Shown: positions 9,014 to 18,050 of the stretch, piece by piece
How positions within the stretch are numbered: the stretch's first letter is position 1
Layout: each line of letters begins with the position of its first letter
Source: Halalkalicoccus jeotgali B3
GTDB lineage: Archaea > Halobacteriota > Halobacteria > Halobacteriales > Halalkalicoccaceae
Assembly (NCBI RefSeq): GCF_000196895.1
Contig: NC_014297.1
Coordinates: 1,308,119 to 1,372,118 of the forward strand
Reading direction: 5' to 3'
Length of the DNA stretch: 64,000 bases
Notes under the pieces: generated by a model
Database searches by the model: none
The model's input: the letters and a program-made list of their open reading frames with translations, nothing else
What the model was told of the DNA's origin: nothing
Translations under genes and position numbers: made by a program

Positions 9014-9970
9014 TCAGGCGACCTGATTCTCCAACTCGTCCTCGCCCGCGTCGATTCGCTCGACGTTCCCGGCGACGATATCGGCGAGGCGCTCGTAGTA
9101 TCTCGGCGTATGCCCGGCGTTGTGGGGCGTGATCTGGACGGTGCCGAAGTCCCACAGCGGGTGGTCCCCGGGGAGGGGTTCGGGGTCGGTCACGTCCAGC
9201 GCCGCCCCGCGGAGCTTGTTGCGCCGCAGCGCGGAGACGAGCGCCTCCGTCTCGACGACGGGACCGCGCGCGATATTTACTAACAGAGCGTCCTCAGGCA
9301 GCGTGACGAACTCCTCCTCGCCGATCAGTCCGCGAGTCGTGTCGGTCAACGGGCAGGCGAGCACCAGCACGTCGGTTCGGGAAAGCGCCCCATGGAGGTC
9401 CGCTTCCTCGAAGCCGACCACTTCGTCGGTCGGACCGCCCTTCTCGGGGGTGTAGCGCACGCCAATGGTGTCGACGCCGAAGCCTGCGAGGCGCTCGACG
9501 ATCGCCTGGCCGATCGCGCCCAGGCCGACGACCGTCACGGTCGCGCCCATGAACTCGTCGGTCTGGTAGTGGCGCCACTCGTGGTTCGTCTGGCGGTCCC
9601 GGCCCTCGAAGAAGCCCCGGTAGAACGCGAGGATCGAGCCGACGACCCCCTCGGCGATGTTCGGGCCGTGGACGCCGGCAGCGTTGGTCACCGCCACGCC
9701 CGCCTCCTCTAGAGAACCCATCGGGAGGTGGCCCGTGCCGGCGTAGGCACACGCAAAGAGGTCGAGGTTCTCGGCGTGGCTCAACAGGTCCTCGTCGATC
9801 CCCATCCCGACGGCGATCCGTGCGTCGGCGATCAGTTCGCGCTCCCCGACGGGGGTCTCGGCGACCCGGATCTCGTGATCGGGTAATCGGTCTCGGAGCT
9901 CGTTCGAGAGGTCGGTGACCGGCATGCCGTGCGTACCCCGTCGAAGGACGAGGATGGGTTCGGTGGACAT
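9014..9970 (-). CDS. D-2-hydroxyacid dehydrogenase
   Basis: 318 aa, D-isomer-specific 2-hydroxyacid dehydrogenase family. It has a Rossmann motif VVGLGAIGQAIVERL near residue 145 and a catalytic Arg in LLVNIARGPVVETEAL. The Glu-containing DPEPLPGDHPLW segment follows, and the His lies in ITPHNAGHT. It interconverts 2-keto and D-2-hydroxy acids with NAD(P)H in the cytoplasm. The substrate cannot be told from sequence. It is convergent with the MFS gene, with only a 4-bp gap. Confidence 0.9.
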   Translation of the reverse strand: MSTEPILVLRRGTHGMPVTDLSNELRDRLPDHEIRVAETPVGERELIADARIAVGMGIDEDLLSHAENLDLFACAYAGTGHLPMGSLEEAGVAVTNAAGVHGPNIAEGVVGSILAFYRGFFEGRDRQTNHEWRHYQTDEFMGATVTVVGLGAIGQAIVERLAGFGVDTIGVRYTPEKGGPTDEVVGFEEADLHGALSRTDVLVLACPLTDTTRGLIGEEEFVTLPEDALLVNIARGPVVETEALVSALRRNKLRGAALDVTDPEPLPGDHPLWDFGTVQITPHNAGHTPRYYERLADIVAGNVERIDAGEDELENQVA

Positions 9971-9995
9971 GTCTCGTCGGTCCCGCTGACGGACC

Positions 9996-11153
9996 TTAAC
10001 TCTCCCCGATAGGCTCGCCGTCGACGAACACCCAGTCGGGGCTCGTCGAGATCTCGAAGGGCTCGCCGTCCCAGATCACGAGGTCACCATCGGTCCCTTC
10101 TTCGAGGGTGCCGACCCGGTCCGCGATCCCGAGGATCTCGGCGGGGTTCTTCGTCACGGTCGCAAGGGCGGCCTCCTCCGGGAGCCCCTCGCGGATCGCG
10201 AGGCCCACACAGACGTCGAGGTGCTTCTGTGGGAGGACCGGCGCGTCGGTTTGGATCGCGACTTTTACGCCGGCTTCGTGGAGGATTCCGGGGGTCTCGA
10301 AGGTGATGTTCGAGAGTTCGTACTTCGCGCCGCTGTAGAGGCTCGGGCCGACGACCGCCGGAACGCCCCGCTCGGCGAACTCCGCGGCGATCAGGTGTCC
10401 CTCCGTCGCGTGCTCGATCGAGAGGTCCTCGATCCCGAACTCCTCGACGATCCGGAAGACGGTCATGATGTCGTCGGCGCGGTGGGCGTGAACTCGCAGG
10501 GGGAGATCGCCCTCGATCACTCGCGAGAGGTTCTCCATACCGAGATCGCGCTCGAAGGGCTCGTCGTTCTCACGACTCGCCTCCCTGCGTTCGAGGTAGT
10601 CCTCGGCGTTCATCAGCGCCTGTCTGAGCGTCGCCGCGACGCCGGGTCGGGTGACCGGCGCACGATCACGGTCCTTCCCGTGAACTCGCTTTGGGTTCTC
10701 GCCGAAGGCGGCTTTCATGCCGTCCTCGCGGATGAACATCGCGTCGGCGGTCGTCCCGTGGGTCTTCATCGAGCAGATGATCCCGCCGACGACGTTCGCG
10801 CTGCCCATGCGCGCGCTGACGGTCGTCACGCCGCCGCGACACGCGTGGGAGAGCTCCTCGTCGCCGGGGTGAAACCCGTCGAGGACGTTGACCTCGGGAG
10901 TTACGGGATCCGACACCTCGTTGTGATCTGAGTCCTCGGGCTCGCCCCATTCGCTGACGCCGGCGTGACTGTGTGCGTCGACAAGCCCGGGCGTGACCGG
11001 CTTTCCGCCGGCGTCGATCTCCCGTACCCCGTCGGGGATCTCGACGTCGGTTCCGACGGCCGTGATCGCGCCGTCCTCGACGAGAACGGTTCCGCCCTCG
11101 ATGGATCCCGCCTCGGTGAGCGTGTGAACGTCCCCATTGGTGATCGCGTACAT
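9996..11153 (-). CDS. Amidohydrolase (imidazolonepropionase-like)
   Basis: 385 aa metal-dependent amidohydrolase. The HxH metal motif is in GLVDAHSHAGVS near residue 60, with further metal ligands in RVHAHRAD and SIEHATEG and an Asp in QTDAPVLP. The N- and C-terminal beta-sandwich segments (GGTVLVEDG, GDLVIWDGEPFE) are typical. Cytoplasmic hydrolase of a cyclic amide or amidine; substrate unknown. It is divergent from the flavoprotein gene at 11257. Confidence 0.88.
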   Translation of the reverse strand: MYAITNGDVHTLTEAGSIEGGTVLVEDGAITAVGTDVEIPDGVREIDAGGKPVTPGLVDAHSHAGVSEWGEPEDSDHNEVSDPVTPEVNVLDGFHPGDEELSHACRGGVTTVSARMGSANVVGGIICSMKTHGTTADAMFIREDGMKAAFGENPKRVHGKDRDRAPVTRPGVAATLRQALMNAEDYLERREASRENDEPFERDLGMENLSRVIEGDLPLRVHAHRADDIMTVFRIVEEFGIEDLSIEHATEGHLIAAEFAERGVPAVVGPSLYSGAKYELSNITFETPGILHEAGVKVAIQTDAPVLPQKHLDVCVGLAIREGLPEEAALATVTKNPAEILGIADRVGTLEEGTDGDLVIWDGEPFEISTSPDWVFVDGEPIGES

Positions 11154-11256
11154 ACTCCACCCTTCGGGGAGGCCGCGATCAATATTTCGGTTCGAAACAC
11201 GCTTTCGTGCACTATCGGTTCAGGAGGTTTAAGAGCGTCCGAGCGACGTTCGGTGT

Positions 11257-12624
11257 ATGGAGCGCGTTGACGTTGCGATAGTCGGCGGCGGCCCCGGCGG
11301 AATGTCGGCCGCCGAGGAGGCCGCAAAGCGCGGGGCGAGGACGCTCGTCGTCGAGAAGGGCGTTCCGCGGGCGGATCGCGAGAGACCGGGTCCGGACTCG
11401 ACGGACGCCGCCGGGATGCTCGATTACTGGGTCGACATCATGGACATCCCCTTCGAGGAGATCCCCGACGAGATCGTTCTCCGGGAGCTCGAGGGAACCG
11501 AGTTCGTCGGCCCCACCGAAGGCTGTACGATGTACTCGACGGGGATCGATTCCTCGTACTCGAAGTTCGGCTTTACGTTCGACCGGCCCCGGATGGACGA
11601 CTGGCTGCGCGAGCGCGCCGAGGAGGCCGGCGCCGAATATCGCGTCGGCATGGCGGTCAAGAGCGTCGAGAGTGACCTCTCGGCGGGTCACACGCACCGT
11701 CTGACGCTCGGCGACGGCACCGAGGTCGAAGCCGAATACCTCGTGCTTGCCGACGGTCCCCAGCGAAACGTCACGATCCCGGTTCTCGACCAGTTCATCC
11801 CTGGAAAATCGATGGGCGATCTCATGGGCACCCACGCCAACCACATCGCCTACCAGGAACACCGCCGGTTCCCCGAGGAGGTCTTCGAGGACGATCTCCT
11901 GACGTTCTGGTGGGGCCACATCCCCGGTCGCACCGCCTACCCGTGGATCTTTCCCAACGACGGTACCGTCGCCCGGGTCGGCCTGACGATGCCCATCGGA
12001 ATGAGTCTAGACCAAATCGAGAACCCGGAGAGCTACCCCCTTCTCAAGCCCGACGACGAGCGCCTGCCCTCCGGGCGGGAGTACCTCCGGCGCCTGCTCG
12101 AACGCGAGTACGGCGATCGCTACGACATCGAGGAGGACTTCCCGCTGGTCGCCGAGCGCGGCAAACGCGGGGGCACCGAGGCCTACCCGATCTCCTCGAC
12201 ACGGCCGATCGACTCGCCCACGAGGGCGGGGATCGCCGTCGTCGGCGGGGCGATGGGGACGACCTCGGCGTTTCACGAAGGCGGCTATCACGTCGCCGTC
12301 CGATCGGGGAAGATCGCAGGTCGACTCGCCGCCATCGGCGATCTCACGAGTTACAACGACACCTGGAAGGGCCGGATCGGCGAGGAGATCCTGCGCAACG
12401 TCTCGATGGCGGAGCTCGTCAAAGAGTACACCCCCGCCGACTGGGATCGGACCTTTCGGGTCGCCGACCGGATGCTCGCCGAAAGCGGCGGGTACGACAT
12501 GTTCCGCCGGAAGTTCGGTGCCGGAGTGGGCGCGACCCGCCTCCTCTTTCAGTACCGAAAGACCAAGTTCGGCTTCCGTAACGGCCGGTACGTCCAGTTC
12601 CACGAATCGGAGTACTCGCTGTAG
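11257..12624 (+). CDS. Geranylgeranyl-reductase-family flavoprotein
   Basis: 455 aa FAD-dependent reductase. The dinucleotide motif VDVAIVGGGPGGMSAA is at residues 4-19, and the second FAD motif GIAVVGGAMGTTSAFHEGG (residues 326-344) is followed by the conserved helix of this family. Archaeal members hydrogenate the isoprenoid chains of membrane lipids or quinones. The PRMDDWL substrate-loop segment is present. Whether the substrate is digeranylgeranylglycerophospholipid or another isoprenoid is not settled by sequence. Confidence 0.85.
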   Translation: MERVDVAIVGGGPGGMSAAEEAAKRGARTLVVEKGVPRADRERPGPDSTDAAGMLDYWVDIMDIPFEEIPDEIVLRELEGTEFVGPTEGCTMYSTGIDSSYSKFGFTFDRPRMDDWLRERAEEAGAEYRVGMAVKSVESDLSAGHTHRLTLGDGTEVEAEYLVLADGPQRNVTIPVLDQFIPGKSMGDLMGTHANHIAYQEHRRFPEEVFEDDLLTFWWGHIPGRTAYPWIFPNDGTVARVGLTMPIGMSLDQIENPESYPLLKPDDERLPSGREYLRRLLEREYGDRYDIEEDFPLVAERGKRGGTEAYPISSTRPIDSPTRAGIAVVGGAMGTTSAFHEGGYHVAVRSGKIAGRLAAIGDLTSYNDTWKGRIGEEILRNVSMAELVKEYTPADWDRTFRVADRMLAESGGYDMFRRKFGAGVGATRLLFQYRKTKFGFRNGRYVQFHESEYSL

Positions 12625-12649
12625 CTCCGACCGCACGACCGGGACGCGA

Positions 12650-13894
12650 CTACGGGTCGGGAAACGCCCGTAGTTCGCGCGGCGGAACGAGGTAGTTGCC
12701 CCGCCGTCGCACCGTGAGATACTGGAGGATGCCGTTGTTGGTGATCGAGCCGACGGCGCTGTCGGCGGCGAGATCCGCGCCGGTCATCGCCTCGCGTACG
12801 CGGACGAACTCGTCGATCTCGCGCTGCAGCGAGAGGAAGTGAAGCCCGGGTCGGTCCCCATCGGTGGTGTTGAAATCCCGGCGAAGGAGGAGCGGTTCGC
12901 CGTCCTCGCGGGCGCGAGCGGCCTTCTGGGCGTGGCCGACGACGCCGTGGTCGCGGGCGTCCTCGAGGGTACTCGCGATGCGCTCGGCGCTCAGGGCGTT
13001 CGAGTCGTCGAGTTTCTCGCCGTACTCGCCGACGAGTCCCTCCGCGGCGTGCTGGTGGCTGAACAGTTTCGCCACCCGCTGGAACTGCGAGTCCTGTTCG
13101 TACCACTGGCGGAGATCGATCGCGATCGATTCGACGTGGCGCGTCGTGCCCCCGGCGAAGGGGCCCTCCTCGATGGTCACGCGATCCTCGGTCGCCTGAC
13201 TCTCCTCGAAGCCCGAGCGAAACCCCATGAAGAAGGGTGCCTCCTCGTGGATCGGCTCCGAGTCGGGCACGCCCGGCGTGTCCTGGTGCTCGGCGGGCAG
13301 ACCGGGACCGACGAAGCCGGTGAGCCGCTCGCGCGAGCCAACCAGATCCGCGATGTCGGAGTCCATTTCGACGCCGTTTACCTCCTCGACTTCGCCCAGC
13401 AGCGACTCCTCGGCGGCGAGCACCGCCTGGGAGTGGTCGCTCGCGAGGTGGATCTGGCAGTCGCCGGATTCGAACTCGGGGGACTCGAAGTCGGTCAGCG
13501 CCGTGGGTTCGGGCAGGCTGTCCCAGCCGACCCGCTCGAAGTACTGTGGGGTGTAGCCGACGGCAAAGAGCAGTCCCTCGTGGCTCCACTCGTAGGCGCG
13601 TTCGAGGGTCGCGAGCGCGTTCTCGAAGCGCTCTCGGTCCTCGTCGGTCGGGTCACGCGCGAGGGATACGGAGAGCAGGACGTGATGGCGCGCGGGGACG
13701 ACGTTCTCGTTGTCCCCGGAGAGGACGCCGTTCCAGGCGTGCTGGCGGGCCGGGACGGCATCGGGATCGCCCGCCGGGATCTCGACGTTCGATTCCTCCT
13801 CGAGACAGGCCGCGAGTGCGCTCGCCCCGCCGACGGCGACGAGTCCCTTGAGGTACTCGCGACGCGAGAGGACGCCTCGGTCGGGGAGGGTCAT
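12650..13894 (-). CDS. Dyp-type peroxidase-like Tat lipoprotein
   Basis: 414 aa from ATG 13894. The twin-arginine signal SRREYLKGLVAVGGASALAAC has a lipobox cysteine, so the protein is probably exported folded and lipid-anchored. The body resembles dye-decolorising peroxidases: FAGGTTRHVESIAIDLRQWY and PGLHFLSLQREIDEFVRV match the second ferredoxin-like half. The expected GxxDG heme-pocket motif reads GFRSG here, so the key Asp is a Ser. It may be a non-catalytic or altered haem protein of a haloarchaeal subfamily. Confidence 0.75.
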   Translation of the reverse strand: MTLPDRGVLSRREYLKGLVAVGGASALAACLEEESNVEIPAGDPDAVPARQHAWNGVLSGDNENVVPARHHVLLSVSLARDPTDEDRERFENALATLERAYEWSHEGLLFAVGYTPQYFERVGWDSLPEPTALTDFESPEFESGDCQIHLASDHSQAVLAAEESLLGEVEEVNGVEMDSDIADLVGSRERLTGFVGPGLPAEHQDTPGVPDSEPIHEEAPFFMGFRSGFEESQATEDRVTIEEGPFAGGTTRHVESIAIDLRQWYEQDSQFQRVAKLFSHQHAAEGLVGEYGEKLDDSNALSAERIASTLEDARDHGVVGHAQKAARAREDGEPLLLRRDFNTTDGDRPGLHFLSLQREIDEFVRVREAMTGADLAADSAVGSITNNGILQYLTVRRRGNYLVPPRELRAFPDP

Positions 13895-14268
13895 TCGAGT
13901 TCGACGTAGGGTGTGGGCGCGCAAATACCTGTCTTCGCCCGCTCGATACACAGGGCTTAATCGCCCCGCGCCCATAGGGGGACTGCACACCTCAAGTCCC
14001 CGGCGGAGTTCTCCCACTCGGGAGCGATGATCGCACGGCGAACCCGGGTGTGCGATATTCCGGTCCGTCCGTGACCGAACGCGGAACGACCGCGAACGGA
14101 TGCGCCCGGCACGAGGGTTTCCCGGTCGACGCGGCACGCCGCCTCGGGATGAGACCGGTCGTTAGTGTTCCGGGCGACAGTTCCCCTGTGATGAGCCGAC
14201 CGGCCGCGAGACGACCGTCCCATCGGTTCACTCATGAACCACCGGTGCCTACTTCGGGGTGAACGACC
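13895..14268. other. Divergent intergenic region, no convincing gene
   Basis: 374 bp between the Dyp-like gene (leftward) and a 54-aa membrane protein (rightward). It holds a clean hairpin, GGGGACT (13978-13984) and AGTCCCC (13995-14001), with a 10-nt loop. No ORF with haloarchaeal codon bias was found. Promoters for both neighbours must lie here. Confidence 0.5.
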
Positions 14269-14433
14269 ATGGGCGATCGACTCACCGGGTTCGTCGGAGA
14301 CGCACGCGGAATCGCGGAGGAGTTCCTGTACGACGACGGCATGCTCGGAACGGTGCTCGCGTTCGTACTGGTGTTCGGCGGGTCGGCCGCGGCCGTCCTC
14401 CTGATCGTCCTGATCGCCGGCCTGCTCGCGTGA
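14269..14433 (+). CDS. 54-aa single-helix membrane protein
   Basis: A short gene from ATG 14269 to TGA 14433. A soluble head (MGDRLTGFVGDARGIAEEFL) is followed by one long hydrophobic helix at residues 26-54, with no tail after it. Strong GC3 bias and a position 42 bp ahead of hisD support it being real. Function unknown; a small membrane regulator or subunit is possible. Confidence 0.6.
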   Translation: MGDRLTGFVGDARGIAEEFLYDDGMLGTVLAFVLVFGGSAAAVLLIVLIAGLLA

Positions 14434-14475
14434 CGCGATGGAAACGACTTTTCGGGGCAGGGTGCAAGCGAGGGT

Positions 14476-15801
14476 ATGAACGTCCAGTCCATCGCCGATC
14501 TGGGTCCCGAGCGTCGCCGCGCGCTGTTCGAGCGCGACGCCGGCATCGAGGCGATCCGGGGCGACGTCGGGGAGATCGTCGAGCGCGTCCGTGAGGAGGG
14601 TGACGTCGCAGTCCGGGAGTTCTGCCGGGAGTTCGACGCGGTCGACGTGGGTAACCTCGATATTACCGACGCCGCCGAGCGCGCCTTCGAGGCGGTCGAT
14701 GCCGACACGCGGGCGGCGATCGAGACCGCCGCGGAGAACGTCTGGGAGTTTCACGAGCGCCAACTCCCCGAAGACTGGCGCGAGGAGTTCGCCGAGGGGC
14801 GCGAACTCGGACGACGGTTCCGGCCCCTCGATCGGGTCGGCGTCTACGTCCCCGGCGGGGCGGCGGCCTACCCTTCGAGCGCGCTGATGGGGGTGATCCC
14901 CGCGACCGTCGCGGGCGTCGAGACGATCTGCGTCGCGACCCCGCCCGCAGAGGAGATCAACCCCGTGACGCTGGCGGCGATCCACGCCGCGGGCGCCGAC
15001 GAGGTCTACAGCGTCGGGGGCGCACAGGCGATCGGGGCGCTGGCCTACGGGACCGAGTCGGTCACACGAGTCCAGAAGGTCGTCGGCCCCGGCAACCGCT
15101 GGGTGACGGCCGCGAAAGCCGAGGTTCGGGGCGACTGCGAGATCGACTTCCTTGCAGGCCCGAGCGAGGTGCTCGTGATCGCGGACGAAACAGCCGAGCC
15201 GGCGTTCGTCGCGAGCGATCTGCTCGCCCAGGCCGAACACGACGAGAACGCCTCGGTGGTCGCCGTCACGACCGACCGGGCGGTCGCCGAGGCGATCGCC
15301 CGCGAGGTCGACGAGCGGGCCGCCGACCGCGATCGCCGAGAAACGATCGAGGCGGCGCTCGAACAGGACGCCAGCGGCGTTTTTGCCGCCCGTTCGATGA
15401 GCGAGGCGATCGCCTTCGCCGAGGCGTACGCCGCCGAACACCTCTCGATACAGGCCGATGGGGATGAGGCCGTTCTGGATCGGATCGACAGCGCCGGGAG
15501 CGTCTTTCTGGGACCGTACACCCCCGTCGCAGCGGGCGATTACGCAAGCGGCACGAACCACGTCCTGCCGACTAACGGGCTCGCAAAGGTCACCGGCGGC
15601 CTGTCGATCGAGCAGTTCCTTCGTGCGAGTACGGTCCAGCGCCTCTCGCCCGGTGGCCTCGACTCGCTCTCGGATACGATCGACACTCTCGCGCGTGCGG
15701 AGGGCCTCGAAGCCCACGCCGAGAGCGTCGCCGTCCGGTCGCGCGAGCGGGCCGAACGCGAGGGGGAGGGCGGGGAGGAGCGCGATCCGCTCGGAGAGTA
15801 G
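14476..15801 (+). CDS. hisD: Histidinol dehydrogenase
   Basis: 441 aa. It catalyses the last two oxidations of histidine synthesis (histidinol to histidine, NAD-linked, Zn-dependent). It shows VGVYVPGGAAAYPSSALM near residue 121, the family signature region SVGGAQAIGALAYGTESV near 185, GPGNRWVTAAK, and the catalytic AEHLSIQ and NHVLPT segments. The C-terminal 20 residues are an acidic haloarchaeal extension. It stands apart from other his genes, as is usual in haloarchaea. Confidence 0.96.
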   Translation: MNVQSIADLGPERRRALFERDAGIEAIRGDVGEIVERVREEGDVAVREFCREFDAVDVGNLDITDAAERAFEAVDADTRAAIETAAENVWEFHERQLPEDWREEFAEGRELGRRFRPLDRVGVYVPGGAAAYPSSALMGVIPATVAGVETICVATPPAEEINPVTLAAIHAAGADEVYSVGGAQAIGALAYGTESVTRVQKVVGPGNRWVTAAKAEVRGDCEIDFLAGPSEVLVIADETAEPAFVASDLLAQAEHDENASVVAVTTDRAVAEAIAREVDERAADRDRRETIEAALEQDASGVFAARSMSEAIAFAEAYAAEHLSIQADGDEAVLDRIDSAGSVFLGPYTPVAAGDYASGTNHVLPTNGLAKVTGGLSIEQFLRASTVQRLSPGGLDSLSDTIDTLARAEGLEAHAESVAVRSRERAEREGEGGEERDPLGE

Positions 15802-15837
15802 GCGAACGTTTTTATCGACGGGCAGGTATCGGGGAAT

Positions 15838-16203
15838 ATGGATGCCGAGGACAGGGACGCGCTGTTGATCCTCGGGACGATCCTCGTTCTCGTGATCGTT
15901 CTCCCCCTCCTGATCCTCGAGGCGCCCTGGGTGCTCGCGCTCGCGATGGTCCTCGTAGCGGGCTACTGGTGGGAGACGAGGCGAAATCCCGTTTCCGTGA
16001 TCCTCGAGGCCGTCCGGGACGATCAAGCGGCCGACTCACGGGATCGACTGGATCCTGCTACTGACGACCCCCTCACCGTGCTCCGCGAGCGCTACGCCCG
16101 CGGGGAGATCAGCGACGAGGAGTTCGAACGCCGCCTCGACCGCCTGCTCGAAACCGAAACTGAGTCGCTGTCCCGCGAGCGCTCGCGGATCTACGAGCGG
16201 TGA
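15838..16203 (+). CDS. SHOCT-domain membrane protein
   Basis: 121 aa. Two membrane helices (residues about 8-26 and 30-46) are followed by a charged linker. A C-terminal SHOCT domain, LRERYARGEISDEEFERRLDR (residues about 82-102), ends the protein. SHOCT domains are short helical oligomerisation modules. Cellular role unknown; it is probably an assembly factor in the cytoplasmic membrane. Confidence 0.85.
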   Translation: MDAEDRDALLILGTILVLVIVLPLLILEAPWVLALAMVLVAGYWWETRRNPVSVILEAVRDDQAADSRDRLDPATDDPLTVLRERYARGEISDEEFERRLDRLLETETESLSRERSRIYER

Positions 16204-16267
16204 CCGGCGGTGGACGGACGGATCTGTCGGCGTCACAGTTAACCGCCTCGGGGACAGATCACTGGAC

Positions 16268-16630
16268 ATGAGCACCGAGACCACCACCGGGGCGGATCCG
16301 GAGATCCAGGTCTCCCCGACGGCCGCAGAGCAGGCACTCAGTCTGCTGGAGGGCGAAGACCTCGATACCGGCGTCGCGGGCCTGCGACTGTTCGTCCAGC
16401 AGGGCGGCTGTGCTGGCCTCTCGTATGGAATGCGTTTCGACGACGAACCGGAAGACGACGACACCATCTACGAGCACCACGGCCTACGCGTGTTCGTCGA
16501 CCCCGCGAGCATGCGGTATATCGAGGGCAGCGTCCTCGATTACGAGTCCGGCCTGCAGGGTGCGGGCTTTCACGTCGAGAACCCGAACGTCGTCAGCGAG
16601 TGTGGCTGCGGGGAGTCCTTTAGAACGTAG
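16268..16630 (+). CDS. HesB/IscA-type iron-sulfur assembly protein
   Basis: 120 aa A-type carrier. The three conserved cysteines are in QQGGCAGLSYGM and the C-terminal ECGCGESF. It accepts and hands over Fe-S clusters to apoproteins. The acidic N-terminal 15 residues are typical of haloarchaea. Single gene, no adjacent suf or isc genes. Confidence 0.93.
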   Translation: MSTETTTGADPEIQVSPTAAEQALSLLEGEDLDTGVAGLRLFVQQGGCAGLSYGMRFDDEPEDDDTIYEHHGLRVFVDPASMRYIEGSVLDYESGLQGAGFHVENPNVVSECGCGESFRT

Positions 16631-16659
16631 CTCGGGATCCGATAAAAACCGCCGCCCGC

Positions 16660-16860
16660 TCAGTCCTCGACTTCGAAGGCGACTTCGAGGGTCGCCTGAT
16701 ACTCGGGTTCGTCGACGTTCTTGAGTTCGACGCCGAACTCATCGACCTCCGCCCAGTAGACGTTCTCGAGGGTGTTCTGGGCACGTTCGATCGCGTTGTC
16801 GGCGGCGTCGTCGAAGCTCTCGGTGCTCGTCCCGACCAGCGTGACCTTTTTGAATACCAT
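16660..16860 (-). CDS. Dodecin (flavin-binding)
   Basis: 66 aa and close in plan to the Halobacterium dodecin: [20 protein letters not shown] start, the flavin-stacking Trp in [13 protein letters not shown], and a [13 protein letters not shown] end. It forms a hollow dodecamer that stores or buffers riboflavin and FMN in the cytoplasm. A strong TATA-like box precedes it. Confidence 0.95.
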   Translation of the reverse strand: MVFKKVTLVGTSTESFDDAADNAIERAQNTLENVYWAEVDEFGVELKNVDEPEYQATLEVAFEVED

Positions 16861-16887
16861 CGCACCGTCTACAACGGCCGCCCGTCG

Positions 16888-16895
16888 CTTAAAAA
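16888..16895 (-). promoter_or_regulatory. TATA-like box of the dodecin gene
   Basis: On the minus strand TTTTTAAG lies 28 nt before the dodecin ATG. This suggests a leaderless transcript. Confidence 0.55.
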
Positions 16896-16908
16896 CCGGG
16901 GCCGGTGG

Positions 16909-17122
16909 CTACGTTTCCTCCTCGTCATGGGGGCAAGTGACGGTGAGGGCGTTTTCGACCAGCGTCCCGTGGCCCCGTCGGAGCCGATTCGAGAGCGCCT
17001 GTGGGGTGATTCCGAGTTCTCCGGCCAGTTCCTTCATCGAGAGGTCGCGTGGGATCCCGTAGTAGCCGGCCGACAGCGCGGTAACGAGGGTGTCGTGTTG
17101 GAGGTCGATTTCGGGTTGTCAT
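16909..17122 (-). pseudogene. Stand-alone HTH_10 (Bat-type) regulator, start frame broken
   Basis: The minus strand encodes a near-complete HTH_10 domain: LQHDTLVTALSAGYYGIPRD, then MKELAGELGITPQALSNRLRR, ending CPHDEEET at a TAG (16911-16909). In this frame a TGA lies at 17121-17119, and no ATG, GTG or TTG occurs before the domain. An ATG at 17122-17120 would be in frame if the single base at 17119 were removed, giving MQPEIDLQHD. So this is either one surplus base in the sequence or a decayed gene. Such domains bind DNA in bacterio-opsin-activator-like regulators. Confidence 0.65.
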
Positions 17123-17198
17123 AACAACCCCACTACTAGCCGGTCGGCTGCAAACGGCATCGCAACGGGGTCGATTCCCAACCGGTAGCGAACTGTCC

Positions 17199-18047
17199 CT
17201 ATGGCCGCGAGCGAAACGCGGCGGCGAGTCTCGGCGTGGCGCTCGTCACGGCCTCGCGCCAGCGGTCGGCCCCGTGGACGCCGATCCAGTAGCTCGCGCT
17301 CGCGAGACCGATTCCGGCGATAACGTCGGTCAGCCAGTGGATCCCGAGATACATCGTCGAAACCGCGACGCTCGTCGCCAGCACCGCCGCGATGGCGAGC
17401 CAGCGCGGATAGGCCCCGCGCGTGCGCCACGCAAAGAGGAGGACCGTCACCGAAAGCGAGGTGTGAAGCGACGGAAAGACGTTCGTGGGCGTGTTGACCG
17501 CGCTCGTGAGGAATCGCGAGGAGGGATAGACGTTGTACATGAACTGTTCTGCGATGCCGAGGTTCCGCGGGCCGTAGGCGATAAAGAGCAGGTAACAGAC
17601 CAGCCCGAGGGCGTAGTTTGCGGTGTAGGCGATAGTCAGCTCGTGGAGCGGCCGCTGTTTCGAGAGCGCGAGATAGGCAAACAGGGGAAAGACGAGCAAG
17701 AACACGTAGCCGTAGACGTAAACCGCCGAGAAATACAGCGTCAGCTCGGTGGTCTGGAACGTCTGGACCCACGCGACGAACGTCCCCTCGAGCCGGAATA
17801 TCCGGTCGGTGATCTCGACGCCGATCAGCCACGACAGGCGCTGGGCGGTCCGGCGGGTGAGGCTGTTTACCACGAGGACGACCGCCAACAGCCCGATCGC
17901 GGGGGCCGCGAGTCGGAGTCGCGCTCGCAGGTCGTCCCTGAGTTCGCGAAGCTGGCGGCGATCGATGCAGAGGGCCGCCCCGACGACGATCAGGGCGGTC
18001 ACGACCACGACGATCGAGAGCAGTACCGTTATGAGTCCACTAGCCAT
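17199..18047 (-). CDS. PAP2-family membrane phosphatase
   Basis: 282 aa with about six membrane helices. PAP2/phosphatidic acid phosphatase motifs are FPSLHTSLSVTVLL (motif 2, PSLH) and GIHWLTDVIAGIG (motif 3 with the catalytic His and Asp). It is of the inositolphosphotransferase-like subgroup with an extra N-terminal helix. It probably dephosphorylates or exchanges head groups of isoprenoid or glycerol phosphates at the outer membrane face. Convergent with the HTH_10 remnant only at a distance. Confidence 0.85.
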   Translation of the reverse strand: MASGLITVLLSIVVVVTALIVVGAALCIDRRQLRELRDDLRARLRLAAPAIGLLAVVLVVNSLTRRTAQRLSWLIGVEITDRIFRLEGTFVAWVQTFQTTELTLYFSAVYVYGYVFLLVFPLFAYLALSKQRPLHELTIAYTANYALGLVCYLLFIAYGPRNLGIAEQFMYNVYPSSRFLTSAVNTPTNVFPSLHTSLSVTVLLFAWRTRGAYPRWLAIAAVLATSVAVSTMYLGIHWLTDVIAGIGLASASYWIGVHGADRWREAVTSATPRLAAAFRSRP

Positions 18048-18050
18048 GCC

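Noticed and set aside
14050-14262. 70-codon ORF upstream of the 54-aa membrane protein
   Set aside because: Composition (Arg/Pro/Ser) does not fit haloarchaeal proteins and no start signal is seen.
13957-16026. A 689-codon leftward open frame opposite hisD
   Set aside because: High-GC antisense shadow. The hisD reading on the plus strand has clear family motifs and the opposite frame has none.
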